64,000 nucleotides of DNA from CAVXXD01 sp963765625 (GCA_963765625.1 CAVXXD010000014.1:1-64000), one strand, 5' to 3'. Positions 45,930 to 55,070 are shown, counted from the stretch's first letter. Numbers and translations: made by a program. The notes: generated from the sequence alone by a model not told the origin.

Positions 45930-47411
45930 ATGCCCGAAAGCGTACTCGTCGGGAAAAATACCGCTGGAAGTGAAGCCCGCCTGCTGTTAAGGCTGGCGAA
46001 TCGTCATGGACTGGTGGCCGGAGCGACGGGAACGGGCAAGACGACAACTCTCAAGCTGCTTGCTGAGAGCTTCAGCAGGGCGGGAGTGCCGGTGGTCCTG
46101 GCCGACGTAAAAGGGGATGTGACCGGCATCTCGCTACCGGGGGTCATGAACGATATCATCCAGAAGAAGATCGAGACCCTGAAGATCGACCCCCCGGTAT
46201 TCGCCGGCCTTCCTACCATCTTCTGGGACCTCTACGGGGAGAAGGGTCATCCCATAAGGACGACCGTGTCGGAGATGGGCCCCCTGCTGCTTGCGCGGGT
46301 GATGGAACTCAACGAGACGCAGGAATCCGTCCTGACCGTGATTTTCAAGCTGGCTGACGACGAGGGCCTGTTGCTCGACAACCTCCAGGACTTGAAAGCG
46401 ATCCTGGGCTACGTGGAGGAGCACGCCGCGGACTACAAAGCCGAATACGGCAACATCGCCAAGACGACCGTTGGTACAATATCTCGAAAGATAGTCTCAC
46501 TGGAGCAGCAGGGGATCGGCAACTTCTTTGGAGAACCCGCTCTCGACCTGAACGACTTCATTAAGACGGCGCCTGACGGAAGGGGTTATATTAACCTGCT
46601 GGCGGCGGACAAGCTGATCCAATCGCCCAAGCTCTATTCGACCTTCCTGCTCTGGCTGCTCAGCGAGCTTTTCGAGCAGTTACCGGAGGTGGGGGACGCG
46701 GAAAAGCCTAAGTTCGTGTTCTTCTTTGACGAAGCTCACCTGCTCTTCAACGACACGCCGGCGATTCTTAGGGATAAAATATTACAGGTTGTCAGGCTGA
46801 TTCGCAGCAAAGGGGTCGGTGTCTACTTTATCACCCAGAATCCTGTTGATATCCCCGATGATGTGCTTGGGCAGTTGAGCAACCGTATCCAGCACGCACT
46901 AAGAGCTTACACCCCAAAGGAGCAGAAGGCCATCAAGCAGGCGGCGGAGACCTACCGGACGAACCCGGTACTCGATGTCGCCAGGGTTGTGCAGGAACTC
47001 GAGGTAGGGGAAGCGCTGATGAGTTTCCTCGACGACAAGGGCGCACCCAACGTTGTCGACCGTTTCTTCGTGATGCCGCCAGGCACAGCTTCCGGGCCTG
47101 GCGAATCAGGTGCGCTCGACGCGGTTAAAGCTCAAAGCCCGGTTACGGGCAAGTACGAGACGGCCATCAACGACGAGTCGGCTTACGAGATGCTGCAGGA
47201 ACGAATAAATACCGCGGCAGCCGAGGCGGAGCTACGGAAAAAGGACGAAGCGCCCAGACAGCCTGAGGCTCCCAAGGCCTCGAAAAAACCATCGAAGAAA
47301 GACGGGATATTCGAGGCCATGGCAAAGAGCACCGCCCGGAGTGCCGGGTCACAACTCGGCAGGGAGATAGTCCGGGGAGTACTGGGAGGCATATTCGGCG
47401 GCAAAAAGTGA
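45930..47411 (+). CDS. HerA-like ATPase (DUF853 family)
   Basis: The 493 residues match the DUF853 branch of HerA/FtsK-type ATPases. Walker A is GATGTGKTTT (about 31-40), ADVKGDVTG follows, Walker B is FVFFFDEAHLLF, and YFITQNPVDIPDDVLGQLSNRIQHAL holds the sensor and arginine motif. The last 70 residues are a charged Lys/Ala linker with a hydrophobic, Gly-rich end (VRGVLGGIFGGKK). HerA proteins form hexamers that move DNA or protein. No NurA nuclease or defence partner gene is beside it. The zinc-ribbon paralogue starts 13 bases after the stop and may be co-translated. Confidence 0.9.
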   Translation: MPESVLVGKNTAGSEARLLLRLANRHGLVAGATGTGKTTTLKLLAESFSRAGVPVVLADVKGDVTGISLPGVMNDIIQKKIETLKIDPPVFAGLPTIFWDLYGEKGHPIRTTVSEMGPLLLARVMELNETQESVLTVIFKLADDEGLLLDNLQDLKAILGYVEEHAADYKAEYGNIAKTTVGTISRKIVSLEQQGIGNFFGEPALDLNDFIKTAPDGRGYINLLAADKLIQSPKLYSTFLLWLLSELFEQLPEVGDAEKPKFVFFFDEAHLLFNDTPAILRDKILQVVRLIRSKGVGVYFITQNPVDIPDDVLGQLSNRIQHALRAYTPKEQKAIKQAAETYRTNPVLDVARVVQELEVGEALMSFLDDKGAPNVVDRFFVMPPGTASGPGESGALDAVKAQSPVTGKYETAINDESAYEMLQERINTAAAEAELRKKDEAPRQPEAPKASKKPSKKDGIFEAMAKSTARSAGSQLGREIVRGVLGGIFGGKK

Positions 47412-47424
47412 GGTGGTAGAGAAA

Positions 47425-48537
47425 ATGCTGGAGCGGATCCCAGTATGCGAAGAGTGTGGGGTTCCCAGGCTGGTGGGGTGGGAGCTCGATTGGGAAGACA
47501 ACGGAATCATAAACTCCAAGAGCTCCCCGGGATCCCGCTGGGTCTTCTTTGAAAGTGGAAGCTTCGATCCCATTTTTGAACACATCGAGGAACTGATTGG
47601 CATGCCCATCAGAGACATCGTCATGGAGAGCAGGAGGAACGAGGCGAGGAAATACATGGCCAGGCTCTTCCCGCCGGATATAAGGAAAGCCTTTGCGTCA
47701 TGGGATGCACGGGCCGACATGACCGCTGAGCAGAGTGATGCGGTATTCAGAAAGACTATGGACGCCTCCATTGCCGTATACGACGTAGCCAGGATTTATG
47801 GGTATGCAGCCATCGACCCGGGAGAGCTTTGGGAAGCGAGGGCAGATTTCCCCTGGAGGACGAATTGCTCCAGAAACCTGTACTCGATTCCTCTTTATCT
47901 TGCGGAAGGGCTGGGGTCCTGCGAAGCGTTCGAAGACAGGGATATGTGGGTAGACCACACGCTGTCCGGCGAAGATTACCATGTGCGATATTACCCGACC
48001 GAGCACCCGTTGGAACTGAAGGGTATTACTAAAAGGGCACGGTACGATTTCAAGGGTGGGGCGATCGCATACGAGAGATGTCCCGGATGCGATGTACCGG
48101 TGGAGATCTCACGCTACGTCTGGGACCTGGAGAACGGCAGTATCACAAATCCTGACACCGGAAGAAGGATGGCGATATTCGGCACGCGGGCCCTGGATGC
48201 CGTACTGTTCGCCCTGGCGGATGAGTTGGGGGACGAGATCGATAAGACCATCATAGAGGCCCAGAGAATTTTCACCAAAACAGACTGGAGCAACGAGAAC
48301 TGGAAACGGCAGGGCGCTGATTTCCAGCGGATCATCGCCTTGCGGGGAATGGGCGACCTGACCGTGTTCGAAGGGGACCGGAAACAACTCAACTTGCGCA
48401 TCCGGAACTCCTGCCTGCACCCGTTGATCATCGGTAACATCCAGGCTCTGGTGGAGTTGGCATACAATGTCGATAAGAGCACGGCATCCTGGGAAGCGTG
48501 CGAGGACGGTGACCTGGATCTCACCGTTCGGGTGTGA
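47425..48537 (+). CDS. Zinc-ribbon protein of an unrecognised duplicated family, copy 2
   Basis: The 370 residues have Cys pairs at CEECGVPR (about 7-13) and CPGCDVP (about 213-219). Each is followed by a conserved W-(D/E)-x-(D/E)-N-G-x-I-x(N) turn: LDWEDNGIINSKSSPGSRW in the first half and YVWDLENGSITNPDTGRR in the second. The protein is thus an internal duplication, and its second half matches the second half of the protein at 14632. It contains no signal peptide or membrane helix. I start at ATG 47425 with AGGTGG eight bases before; GTG 47413 is possible. It follows the HerA-like gene closely. The function is unknown. Confidence 0.8.
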   Translation: MLERIPVCEECGVPRLVGWELDWEDNGIINSKSSPGSRWVFFESGSFDPIFEHIEELIGMPIRDIVMESRRNEARKYMARLFPPDIRKAFASWDARADMTAEQSDAVFRKTMDASIAVYDVARIYGYAAIDPGELWEARADFPWRTNCSRNLYSIPLYLAEGLGSCEAFEDRDMWVDHTLSGEDYHVRYYPTEHPLELKGITKRARYDFKGGAIAYERCPGCDVPVEISRYVWDLENGSITNPDTGRRMAIFGTRALDAVLFALADELGDEIDKTIIEAQRIFTKTDWSNENWKRQGADFQRIIALRGMGDLTVFEGDRKQLNLRIRNSCLHPLIIGNIQALVELAYNVDKSTASWEACEDGDLDLTVRV

Positions 48538-48560
48538 GCATCCTTTAAGCGAAAAAACAA

Positions 48561-48590
48561 GAGAGGCGGATGCCCATGCATCCGCCTCTT
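48561..48590. terminator. Perfect hairpin after zinc-ribbon paralogue
   Basis: A perfect 12-bp stem (48562-48573 with 48778-free spacing of four bases to 48578-48589) with loop CCAT. On the plus strand only a weak T-rich stretch follows; on the minus strand a TTGTTTTTT tract follows, so it would terminate minus-strand transcripts better. It is 24 bases after the stop codon. Confidence 0.6.
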
Positions 48591-48662
48591 AGAGTTATAT
48601 TCCATTAGGAAACAGGGAGCGAGAAAAGGCATATTACACTGAGATAAAAACCCGCGGCCAGA

Positions 48663-48671
48663 TGCTAGAAT
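48663..48671 (+). promoter_or_regulatory. Extended -10 box before CrtI-like gene
   Basis: TGC-TAGAAT, 29 bases upstream of GTG 48700; follows the hairpin, so a new transcript likely starts here. Confidence 0.4.
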
Positions 48672-48699
48672 AGTCGCAACAGAAACTAAAGGAGGCGCG

Positions 48700-50100
48700 G
48701 TGAAGAGAGCGGTCGTTATCGGGGCAGGGGTCGGAGGGTCGGCCATAGCGGCGTTGCTTGCGGGCAAAGGGCTTAATGTGACCGTATTGGAACGGAACAC
48801 CTTCGCGGGAGGCAAGGCCGCAGGGTACGATAAGGATGGATTTATAGTCGATCATGGAGTGCATGCCTGCGGGAGAGGTTCCAGGGGTCCCCTGGATGAG
48901 GTGGCCCGCAGGTCCGGCGCAAAGCTTGAATTCGCTCAACCCAGGCCGGTTATCCGCATCATGACGCCGAAGCGGAATTACGATTTCAACGGCAACCTGA
49001 TAACTCCCGTCTCGTTGATAAGGCTTCTCCTGCTGACTGGCATACGCCCCAGGAACATCCCCGGGGCGGCACGGGTACTCTGGAAGGTCATCAAGATAAA
49101 GACGGAAGGGGACGCCGAGGCCTATGACGACATGACCGTACGAGAGTTCCTTTCACGCTATACGGATGATCAGGGTTTTCATAGCTTCTGCGACCTCTAT
49201 GCCGGACTCATGCTGGTGGTCGATGCCGATGAAGCCTCCGCCGGCGAATTCCTGTGGTCCCTGTCCTCGATGATGAAAGATGACGCCATGGGATATCCCA
49301 AGGGGGCTTTCCGCCAGATATCCCGGTCCTATCTCGAGGCTTGCAGGGAAAGAGGGGGTCAGGTCTTTCTGAACACCGAGGCCAAAAACATTCGCGTAGA
49401 GGACGGGAAGGTGACCGGCGTGGAGGCGGGTGGGGTTTTCTACCCCGCGGACGTGGTGGTCTCCGATGCGGGATTGAAAAAGACTGTTGAACTGGCGGGA
49501 AGAGAGAACTTCCCGGCCGGATACCTGGAAAGGATAGACGGCTTGAGGGACTCCGACGGAGGCGTGACTCTTAAGCTGGCATTAGACAAAAAGCCCTTTG
49601 AGGCACCAGCCGTCTTCTACCTCCCAGACAATTTGAACATCAAAAAGAACATGGAGGAGATGGAAAGGGGAGAAGTGCCCGAGGACCTGCCTATTTTCAT
49701 GCCCTGTCCCACGAACTTCGACTCCTCGCTGGCGCCCGAGGGTAAACACCTTCTTCTGGCGGGTACCATCGTTCCCACCGAAATGGCGGTGCCGGGCACG
49801 GCCGAGAAGATACTGGACAGGATCGAGCAACAAGTCTACTCACTTTTTCCCGGCATCAAGGAGCACGTCCTGTGGAAGCACCGGACTGATCTTGACTATA
49901 TTAACACCCTGGGAGGGCGAGCCGGTGAGGTGATAGGCCTGGCCCAGACCTGGGACCAGGTGGGGAGGAACAAGCCGGATGCGCGAATGCCGGTGGAAGG
50001 TCTCTACCTGGTGGGCTGCGACGCCGGAGGACGGGGCATCGGCACGGAGCAGGCGGCCGACAGCGCCTTGAAGGTCAGTGAGATGATAGCGGGAGCATAA
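48700..50100 (+). CDS. Phytoene-desaturase-like FAD-dependent oxidoreductase
   Basis: The 466 residues start at GTG, five bases after AAGGAGG. The FAD-binding motif is VIGAGVGGSAIAALLAGKG with LERN at the end of beta-2, followed by FAGGKAAGYDKDGFIVDHGVHAC. The C-terminal FAD contact is GLYLVGCDAGGRGIGTEQAADSAL. This is the CrtI/retinol-saturase-like amine oxidase superfamily. Carotenoid genes (crtB, crtE) are absent here, so the substrate may be another lipid, polyprenyl or amine. The SRPBCC gene follows after 53 bases. Confidence 0.88.
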   Translation: MKRAVVIGAGVGGSAIAALLAGKGLNVTVLERNTFAGGKAAGYDKDGFIVDHGVHACGRGSRGPLDEVARRSGAKLEFAQPRPVIRIMTPKRNYDFNGNLITPVSLIRLLLLTGIRPRNIPGAARVLWKVIKIKTEGDAEAYDDMTVREFLSRYTDDQGFHSFCDLYAGLMLVVDADEASAGEFLWSLSSMMKDDAMGYPKGAFRQISRSYLEACRERGGQVFLNTEAKNIRVEDGKVTGVEAGGVFYPADVVVSDAGLKKTVELAGRENFPAGYLERIDGLRDSDGGVTLKLALDKKPFEAPAVFYLPDNLNIKKNMEEMERGEVPEDLPIFMPCPTNFDSSLAPEGKHLLLAGTIVPTEMAVPGTAEKILDRIEQQVYSLFPGIKEHVLWKHRTDLDYINTLGGRAGEVIGLAQTWDQVGRNKPDARMPVEGLYLVGCDAGGRGIGTEQAADSALKVSEMIAGA

Positions 50101-50119
50101 TAGCGGACCGATAAAAGGG

Positions 50120-50128
50120 TGATAGAAT
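50120..50128 (+). promoter_or_regulatory. Extended -10 box before SRPBCC gene
   Basis: TGA-TAGAAT, 26 bases before ATG 50154. Confidence 0.35.
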
Positions 50129-50153
50129 TCTTTCATGGAGGAAGGAGTAGGGA

Positions 50154-50594
50154 ATGAAGACAGTCGACGTCAGGATCAAGATCGATGCTCCGCCCGAGAA
50201 GGTCTGGGAGATCCTCACGGATTACGAGGGATGGACCTTCTTCAAGGAGATAAGCAAGGCAGAACTGCTGAAACGGGGAAAGTCCGAAAAAGCAGGGGTG
50301 GGGGCGGTACGAAAGCTCCGCTTGAACGGACTGCCTTTCGTAGAGGAGATCACCGCCTTCGAGCCGCCGAAGTACATGGAATACGTCTTGGAGAAGTCGG
50401 CGATTCCCGGGCAACGCGAGACTGCGCGCAATGAACTCTCGATGAGCGGCAACGGGACCGAGCTGAGGTGGTCGGGCCAGCTCGAGCTGGAGATTCCCGT
50501 CATCGGCAGGATGCTGGAGCCGGTCCTTCAGAGGATGACCAGAAAGACCTTCCAGAGCTTCATCGAACAGGTAAAAGCAAAGGCCGAGCGATGA
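50154..50594 (+). CDS. SRPBCC-family (START-like) ligand-binding protein
   Basis: 146 residues with the polyketide cyclase/dehydrase pattern: VRIKIDAPPEKVWEILTDYEGW at the start, EEITAFEPPKYMEYVLEK in the middle, and a long C-terminal helix ending TFQSFIEQVKAKAER. The fold encloses a hydrophobic pocket for lipids or polyketides. Between a CrtI-like oxidoreductase and an orphan E2-like acyltransferase it probably binds or carries a hydrophobic intermediate; this is inference. AAGGAG precedes the ATG. Confidence 0.9.
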   Translation: MKTVDVRIKIDAPPEKVWEILTDYEGWTFFKEISKAELLKRGKSEKAGVGAVRKLRLNGLPFVEEITAFEPPKYMEYVLEKSAIPGQRETARNELSMSGNGTELRWSGQLELEIPVIGRMLEPVLQRMTRKTFQSFIEQVKAKAER

Positions 50595-50668
50595 ATGTTC
50601 CCGGCATAGGCCCTCAGCTGTTTGCCGCAGGCGGCGTCCCGCTCGTCAGGATCTAGCAGGGGGGGGAT

Positions 50669-51463
50669 TTGACCGAAGCATACCGGAAGACCAGGCTGCC
50701 GGCGACTCGTTTCATGGCCATGGAGACGATGAAGCTCGGCGTAAAGGCCCACTATGTCAAGGGATTGCTGGAGGCCGACGTCACCGAAGCCAGAAAAGCG
50801 ATCAAGCTGGCTAAGAGCGGGGGTACCCATATCTCTTTCACCGGATGGCTTCTGAAGTGCCTTGCATCCGCCGTGAAGGAATACCCCGAACTGAACGCAT
50901 ACCGTAAAGGCCGGAACCTGTATCTGTTTGAGACCGTGAATATCGGCATCATGGTCGAAAGGGAGCTGAAAGGCGAGCCGGTCCCCCTCCCTTACCTGGT
51001 TAAGGAGTGCGATTCCAAGAGCGTCCTCGATATCAGCCGTGAAATATATGAAGTAAAAACGGGGGACACGGGAGAGGGCCTCGTCATCGCCGACCGTCAG
51101 GCAGCGAAATTGGCGAGAATGGTGGCCTGGATGCCCGGAATTGTGAATGCCATCGGCATCAGGATCTTCATGCGGGACCCCGTGAGGAAGCATGCCAGGA
51201 TGGGGACGATCGGCGTCACCGCGGTAGGGATGTTCGGAAGGTCGGGCGGATGGCCTCTGCCCATCCCGAACGTGCACCCGCTCTCGGTCGCCGTAGGAGG
51301 AATAGCCCGCAAGCCCGTATATGTGGGGGAGGGAGACGAACTCCAGCCACGAGAGATGCTCGACTTCACGCTGATGTTCGACCATGACGTCATCGATGGC
51401 GCACCGGCGGCCCGCTTCAGCGCCAGGCTAATCGAATTGATGGAGCAGGCTCACGGGCTCTAA
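50669..51463 (+). CDS. Orphan E2-like acyltransferase (2-oxoacid dehydrogenase catalytic domain without lipoyl domain)
   Basis: The 264 residues are only the catalytic (CAT-like) domain. HISFTGWLLKCLASAVKEYPELNAY matches the core helices, NIGIMVERE the substrate channel, and DHDVIDGAPAARF keeps the HxxxDG active site. There is no lipoyl or E1/E3-binding domain, so it cannot work in a normal 2-oxoacid dehydrogenase; free-standing versions presumably acylate another carrier or small molecule. The start is TTG 50669 with a G-rich site directly upstream. The M20 gene follows after 12 bases. Confidence 0.85.
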   Translation: MTEAYRKTRLPATRFMAMETMKLGVKAHYVKGLLEADVTEARKAIKLAKSGGTHISFTGWLLKCLASAVKEYPELNAYRKGRNLYLFETVNIGIMVERELKGEPVPLPYLVKECDSKSVLDISREIYEVKTGDTGEGLVIADRQAAKLARMVAWMPGIVNAIGIRIFMRDPVRKHARMGTIGVTAVGMFGRSGGWPLPIPNVHPLSVAVGGIARKPVYVGEGDELQPREMLDFTLMFDHDVIDGAPAARFSARLIELMEQAHGL

Positions 51464-51475
51464 TAAGGAGGAGCC

Positions 51476-52795
51476 ATGGACATGGACGAGTTGGGAAACG
51501 AGGCCGTAAAACATCTGCAGGATTACATACGCATCGATACCAGCAACCCTCCGGGAAACGAAGCCCCCGCGGTAGAATTTCTGAAAGGGATACTCGAAGG
51601 CGAAGGCGTCTCCTGTAAGACATACGAAGCGCAGCCGGGTCGGATGTCCCTTCTGGCGCGCCTGCCCGGTGACGGATCCCGGAAGCCGCTCATCTTTCTC
51701 AGCCACATCGATGTCGTCCCGGCTGATCCCACCGGCTGGGAGCAGCCCCCGTTTTCCGGGGCCCTGCAGGACGGATACATATGGGGGCGTGGCACCCTGG
51801 ACATGAAAGGCCTGGGCATCATGCAGCTCGTGGCCCTGCTTGCCGCTAAACGAAACGGCTTGAAGCTGGCGGGGGATGTAGTCTTTCTCGCGGTCGCGGA
51901 CGAGGAAGAAGGGGGACGCCTCGGTGCCAGGTACGTAATCGAGAACGATCCGGAAGCAGTGGCCGGGGGAGTCTGCATCAACGAAGGCGGCTTCATCAAC
52001 ACCGGCCTGATCGAGGGGACGGATCTCTTTACCGTAGGTAATGCCGAGAAGAGCGCGGTCTGGCTCCGCCTGACCCGGGACGGCGTCTCCGGTCACGGAT
52101 CGGTGCCGACCGGGCAGGGAGCCCTGGAGCTGATGGTCAAGGCACTCGCCAGGCTGCTTGAACATCCGCGCCCGGTAGAGATCGTACCCATCATGCAGGA
52201 CTTCGCCTACAAGCTTTCGGATTATATGGACTTCCTGAAACCATACCGGGACGACCGCGAACTTGAGACCCTGAAGAAGCTCCTCGAAGAGAACAACATC
52301 ATGACCATCCCGCCACTGGCCGCCCTGCTCCGCGACACCTTCAGCCTTGACGTGCTCCATTCCGGCGTGAAGACGAACGTGATACCGGACCAGGCCGAGG
52401 CATATCTGGATTGCAGGATACTGCCAGGTACCGATGTGGATGAGTTCCTCCGGTACATCAGGGAGAAGCTCGACGACCCCGCGATTAAAGTCGATCTGAG
52501 CAAGGATGTCGAGGTCTCGGACGCGTCGCCCGTGGAAAACGAATATTATCCTGCCATCGAAGAAGCGATAAACAAGGTCTACCCGGAAGTGGCCGTCACG
52601 CCGTTCATGATGCCCGGCGTGTCGGACTCCCGTTTCTTCCGGCAGATCGGGGTCGATTGCTACGGCGTCATGCCGGTCAGGATGGGTCTAGGGGACACCT
52701 CCAGGATACACGGCGTGAACGAGAGGATATCCGTCACCGACGTCAAGGAAGGCGTGAGGCTGATGTACGAGCTGATACTCGGCTTGTGCTCATAG
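51476..52795 (+). CDS. M20-family metallopeptidase/deacylase
   Basis: The 439 residues show all M20 zinc ligands and catalytic acids: SHIDVVP, GRGTLDMKG, DEEEGGRLGARY, a dimerisation domain in the middle, then MPGVSDSRFFR and RIHGVNER. Related enzymes hydrolyse dipeptides, N-acyl amino acids, or acetylornithine/succinyl-diaminopimelate. Without arg or dap neighbours, and next to an E2-like acyltransferase, an N-acyl-amino-acid deacylase is one option. The start is ATG after AAGGAGG. Confidence 0.9.
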   Translation: MDMDELGNEAVKHLQDYIRIDTSNPPGNEAPAVEFLKGILEGEGVSCKTYEAQPGRMSLLARLPGDGSRKPLIFLSHIDVVPADPTGWEQPPFSGALQDGYIWGRGTLDMKGLGIMQLVALLAAKRNGLKLAGDVVFLAVADEEEGGRLGARYVIENDPEAVAGGVCINEGGFINTGLIEGTDLFTVGNAEKSAVWLRLTRDGVSGHGSVPTGQGALELMVKALARLLEHPRPVEIVPIMQDFAYKLSDYMDFLKPYRDDRELETLKKLLEENNIMTIPPLAALLRDTFSLDVLHSGVKTNVIPDQAEAYLDCRILPGTDVDEFLRYIREKLDDPAIKVDLSKDVEVSDASPVENEYYPAIEEAINKVYPEVAVTPFMMPGVSDSRFFRQIGVDCYGVMPVRMGLGDTSRIHGVNERISVTDVKEGVRLMYELILGLCS

Positions 52796-52812
52796 ACTCG
52801 ACGGCTCGGCTG

Positions 52813-53385
52813 CTACTTCCTCAGTTTGAGCTGGTACCCATTTTTTGAAGCGATCTCGTCCAGTACCTTACACAGGGCTCGGGCCTTTCCTTTGATGTCT
52901 AATTCCCTCGACTCCCGGCCGGCCTCGACCAAAGCCTGTTTGAGCTCATCCGTTTCCATCACCGTCGCGGCGATGCAGAAATAGCTCTTGGAACGCCCGT
53001 CATTAAAGCCCCGCAGCATCTCATCGAGCAGCTGTTCCCTTTCTATCTGCTCCGTCTCGAATTTGGCGACGCCACCGTCCTGGATGGCTGATACGTCCCT
53101 TTCCTGCGTCTGGTAGCACTTAAAAGAATCGTGCTGACGGCCGTACGCCAGGTGCTTACTCCACCTCTCACAGTCGGTGCTGGAATCGCATTCCCAGCAA
53201 AACTCCACGTCTTTCTTTTTGACCGCGCAGTTGATGAGAGGGCAGCCGGCCGACATGCGATATTCGCTCTTGCAACCCTCGCACGGGGACTCGCCACCGG
53301 CGTGACGCCGCGGGCAAAGCCGGCAGGAAAGGCCGCAGACTCCCAGTAGTGGATACTTGATCCACGGGTATTGGTTATTTCTCAT
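52813..53385 (-). CDS. DUF3795-like Cys-rich protein
   Basis: 190 residues. The N-terminus carries CGLSCRLCPRRHAGGESPCEGC, then CPLINCAVKKKDVEFCWEC and CERW, about ten Cys that likely bind zinc or an Fe-S cluster, as in DUF3795. The C-terminal half is helical and charged. It overlaps the 3' end of the acyl-CoA dehydrogenase by 11 bases in the same direction, so it is translated from the same message. AGGAG is nine bases upstream. Function unknown. Confidence 0.85.
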   Translation of the reverse strand: MRNNQYPWIKYPLLGVCGLSCRLCPRRHAGGESPCEGCKSEYRMSAGCPLINCAVKKKDVEFCWECDSSTDCERWSKHLAYGRQHDSFKCYQTQERDVSAIQDGGVAKFETEQIEREQLLDEMLRGFNDGRSKSYFCIAATVMETDELKQALVEAGRESRELDIKGKARALCKVLDEIASKNGYQLKLRK

Positions 53386-54518
53386 TTATAACACTCCTGG
53401 CGATAACCAGCCTCTGTATTTCCGATGTGCCTTCATAGATCGAAGTTGCCCGGGCATCACGATAGAGCCTCTCGACCTTGAAGTCCTTGAGGTAGCCGTA
53501 CCCGCCGTGGATCTGCAAAGCGAGATAGGCGCTCTTGTTCGCCAGTTCCGACGCAAAGAGCTTGGCCATGGAGGCCTCCTTGGTGAAAGGAAGGCCTTGA
53601 TCCTTCCTCCAGGCAGCGGACAAGACGAGCCAGTTGGCGGCCTCGATCCCGGTAGCCATGTCGGCTATCATCCATTGAATAGCCTCAAAGGAGCTGATGG
53701 CCTTGCCGAACTGTTTGCGTTCCTTGGAGTATTTGACGCTTTCATCGAGGCAGGCGCGGGTTATTCCCAGAGCCTGCGAGGCAATACCGATGCGCCCACT
53801 GTCCAGCGCGATCATGGCCACCTTGAATCCGGCACCCGGTTTTCCCAGCAGGTTTTCTTTCGGGACCCTGCAGTCATTGAAGAGAAGCTCCACCGTATTG
53901 GAGGCCCGCAAGCCCATCTTATCTTCTTTAGAACCAATGGAGAGCCCCGGTGTGTCTTTTTCCACGATGAAAGCCGAGAGGCCCTTGCTGCCTTTTTCCT
54001 GACCGGTTCTGGCGATTAGATTGATCACGTCGGCATACTGCCCGTGAGTGATGAACACCTTGGTGCCGTTGATCAGGTAATGGTCTCCCTTATCCTCCGC
54101 CCTCATGGAAAGGCTCCCCGGATCCGATCCGGCCCCTGGCTCGGTAAGGGCGAAACATCCCAGCAATTCTCCTTCGGCCAGCTTGATGAGGTACTTGGTC
54201 TTCTGCGCTTCATCCCCGAATCTCAGCAACGGCTCGGTGGAAAGATTGGCCACGGACATGGTTACCGCGGTTGATGCACACGAATAGGCGATTTCCTGGA
54301 GTGCCAGGCAATAGCTGACGGCTCCGGCGCCGGCCCCACCATACTCGAGCGGCACCATCATCCCCAGCATGCCGAGTTCGCCCATCTTTTTGACCACGTC
54401 CATCGGGAATATCTCTTCCCTGTCCCTCTGGGCAGCCACAGGCTCCAGTTCCTTCCTGGCAAAATCCCTGGCCATGAGCCTGACCATGGTTCTGTTCCTC
54501 GGTCAGTTGAAAAGACAT
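53375..54518 (-). CDS. Acyl-CoA dehydrogenase (frame break near the start)
   Basis: It oxidises acyl-CoA to enoyl-CoA with FAD and an electron-transfer flavoprotein. The true start is ATG 54518, encoding MSFQLTEEQ with GGAGG just upstream. One extra base near 54488-54491 moves the frame to MVRLMARDFARKELEPV, which then runs unbroken to the stop. Joined, it has about 380 residues. FAD/substrate motifs include CFALTEPGAGSD and FITHGQYAD; the catalytic Glu is in IYEGTSEIQRL. The XRE-cupin gene is 10 bases upstream and probably regulates it. Confidence 0.92.
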
Positions 54519-54527
54519 ATCTCCTCC

Positions 54528-55070
54528 TTAAGGTACATATATGACCACCAGGAGCTCCGCCTTTTCCTTAGTCGGATTGCTCAGTTTGTGAGATATCGAG
54601 GAGTCAAAGTTGATGCACCCACCCTGCTTGACAGTCGAGGTCTTCTGGCCAACCTGGATCTTCAGGCCGCCTTGGATGACATAGATGAATTCCTCTCCCT
54701 CGTGGTGGTATTCGACACCTTTATGCTCGGTTTCCGGATCAATAGTCACTCGATAAGCCCTCAGGTGTTTCTCTCCCGGTGTGGTCAGGGGCGTGTAGGC
54801 ATACGATGCAACCCGCTTTTTGTGGCTGGTTGTTCTTTTGCGGGCGACTTCCTTGCCGCGCGTGCCCTGTAATTGATCCATATCAACGTCGAAGAAGTGA
54901 CTCAGCTGAAGAACCACCGCCACGGGCGGAGCGATCCTGCCCTCCTCGATATCGGTCAGGAAGTCCTCCGGATAACCGGTATCGTTTGATAGAGCCTCCA
55001 TGCCGATCCCTTTTGCTTCTCTCAGCCTCCGGAGTTTTTCGCCAAAGGATTCCTCTGCTCTCTTGGTCAT
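54528..55070 (-). CDS. XRE-type regulator with C-terminal cupin
   Basis: The 180 residues hold a helix-turn-helix (about 8-65; LRRLREAKGIGMEALSNDTG, DIEEGRIAPP) and a cupin_2 barrel (about 105-178; EYHHEGEEFIYVIQGGLKIQVG, INFDSSISHKLSNP). Such HTH-cupin proteins sense small molecules and control metabolic genes. The start ATG 55070 has GGAGG six bases upstream; a longer reading from 55136 does not. It is the first gene of the operon with acyl-CoA dehydrogenase and the DUF3795 protein. Confidence 0.92.
   Translation of the reverse strand: MTKRAEESFGEKLRRLREAKGIGMEALSNDTGYPEDFLTDIEEGRIAPPVAVVLQLSHFFDVDMDQLQGTRGKEVARKRTTSHKKRVASYAYTPLTTPGEKHLRAYRVTIDPETEHKGVEYHHEGEEFIYVIQGGLKIQVGQKTSTVKQGGCINFDSSISHKLSNPTKEKAELLVVIYVP

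Noticed and set aside
48700..50100. Carotenoid phytoene desaturase (crtI)
   Set aside because: Only the general FAD-oxidoreductase superfamily is supported; no phytoene synthase or prenyl synthase gene is nearby, so I gave no gene symbol.
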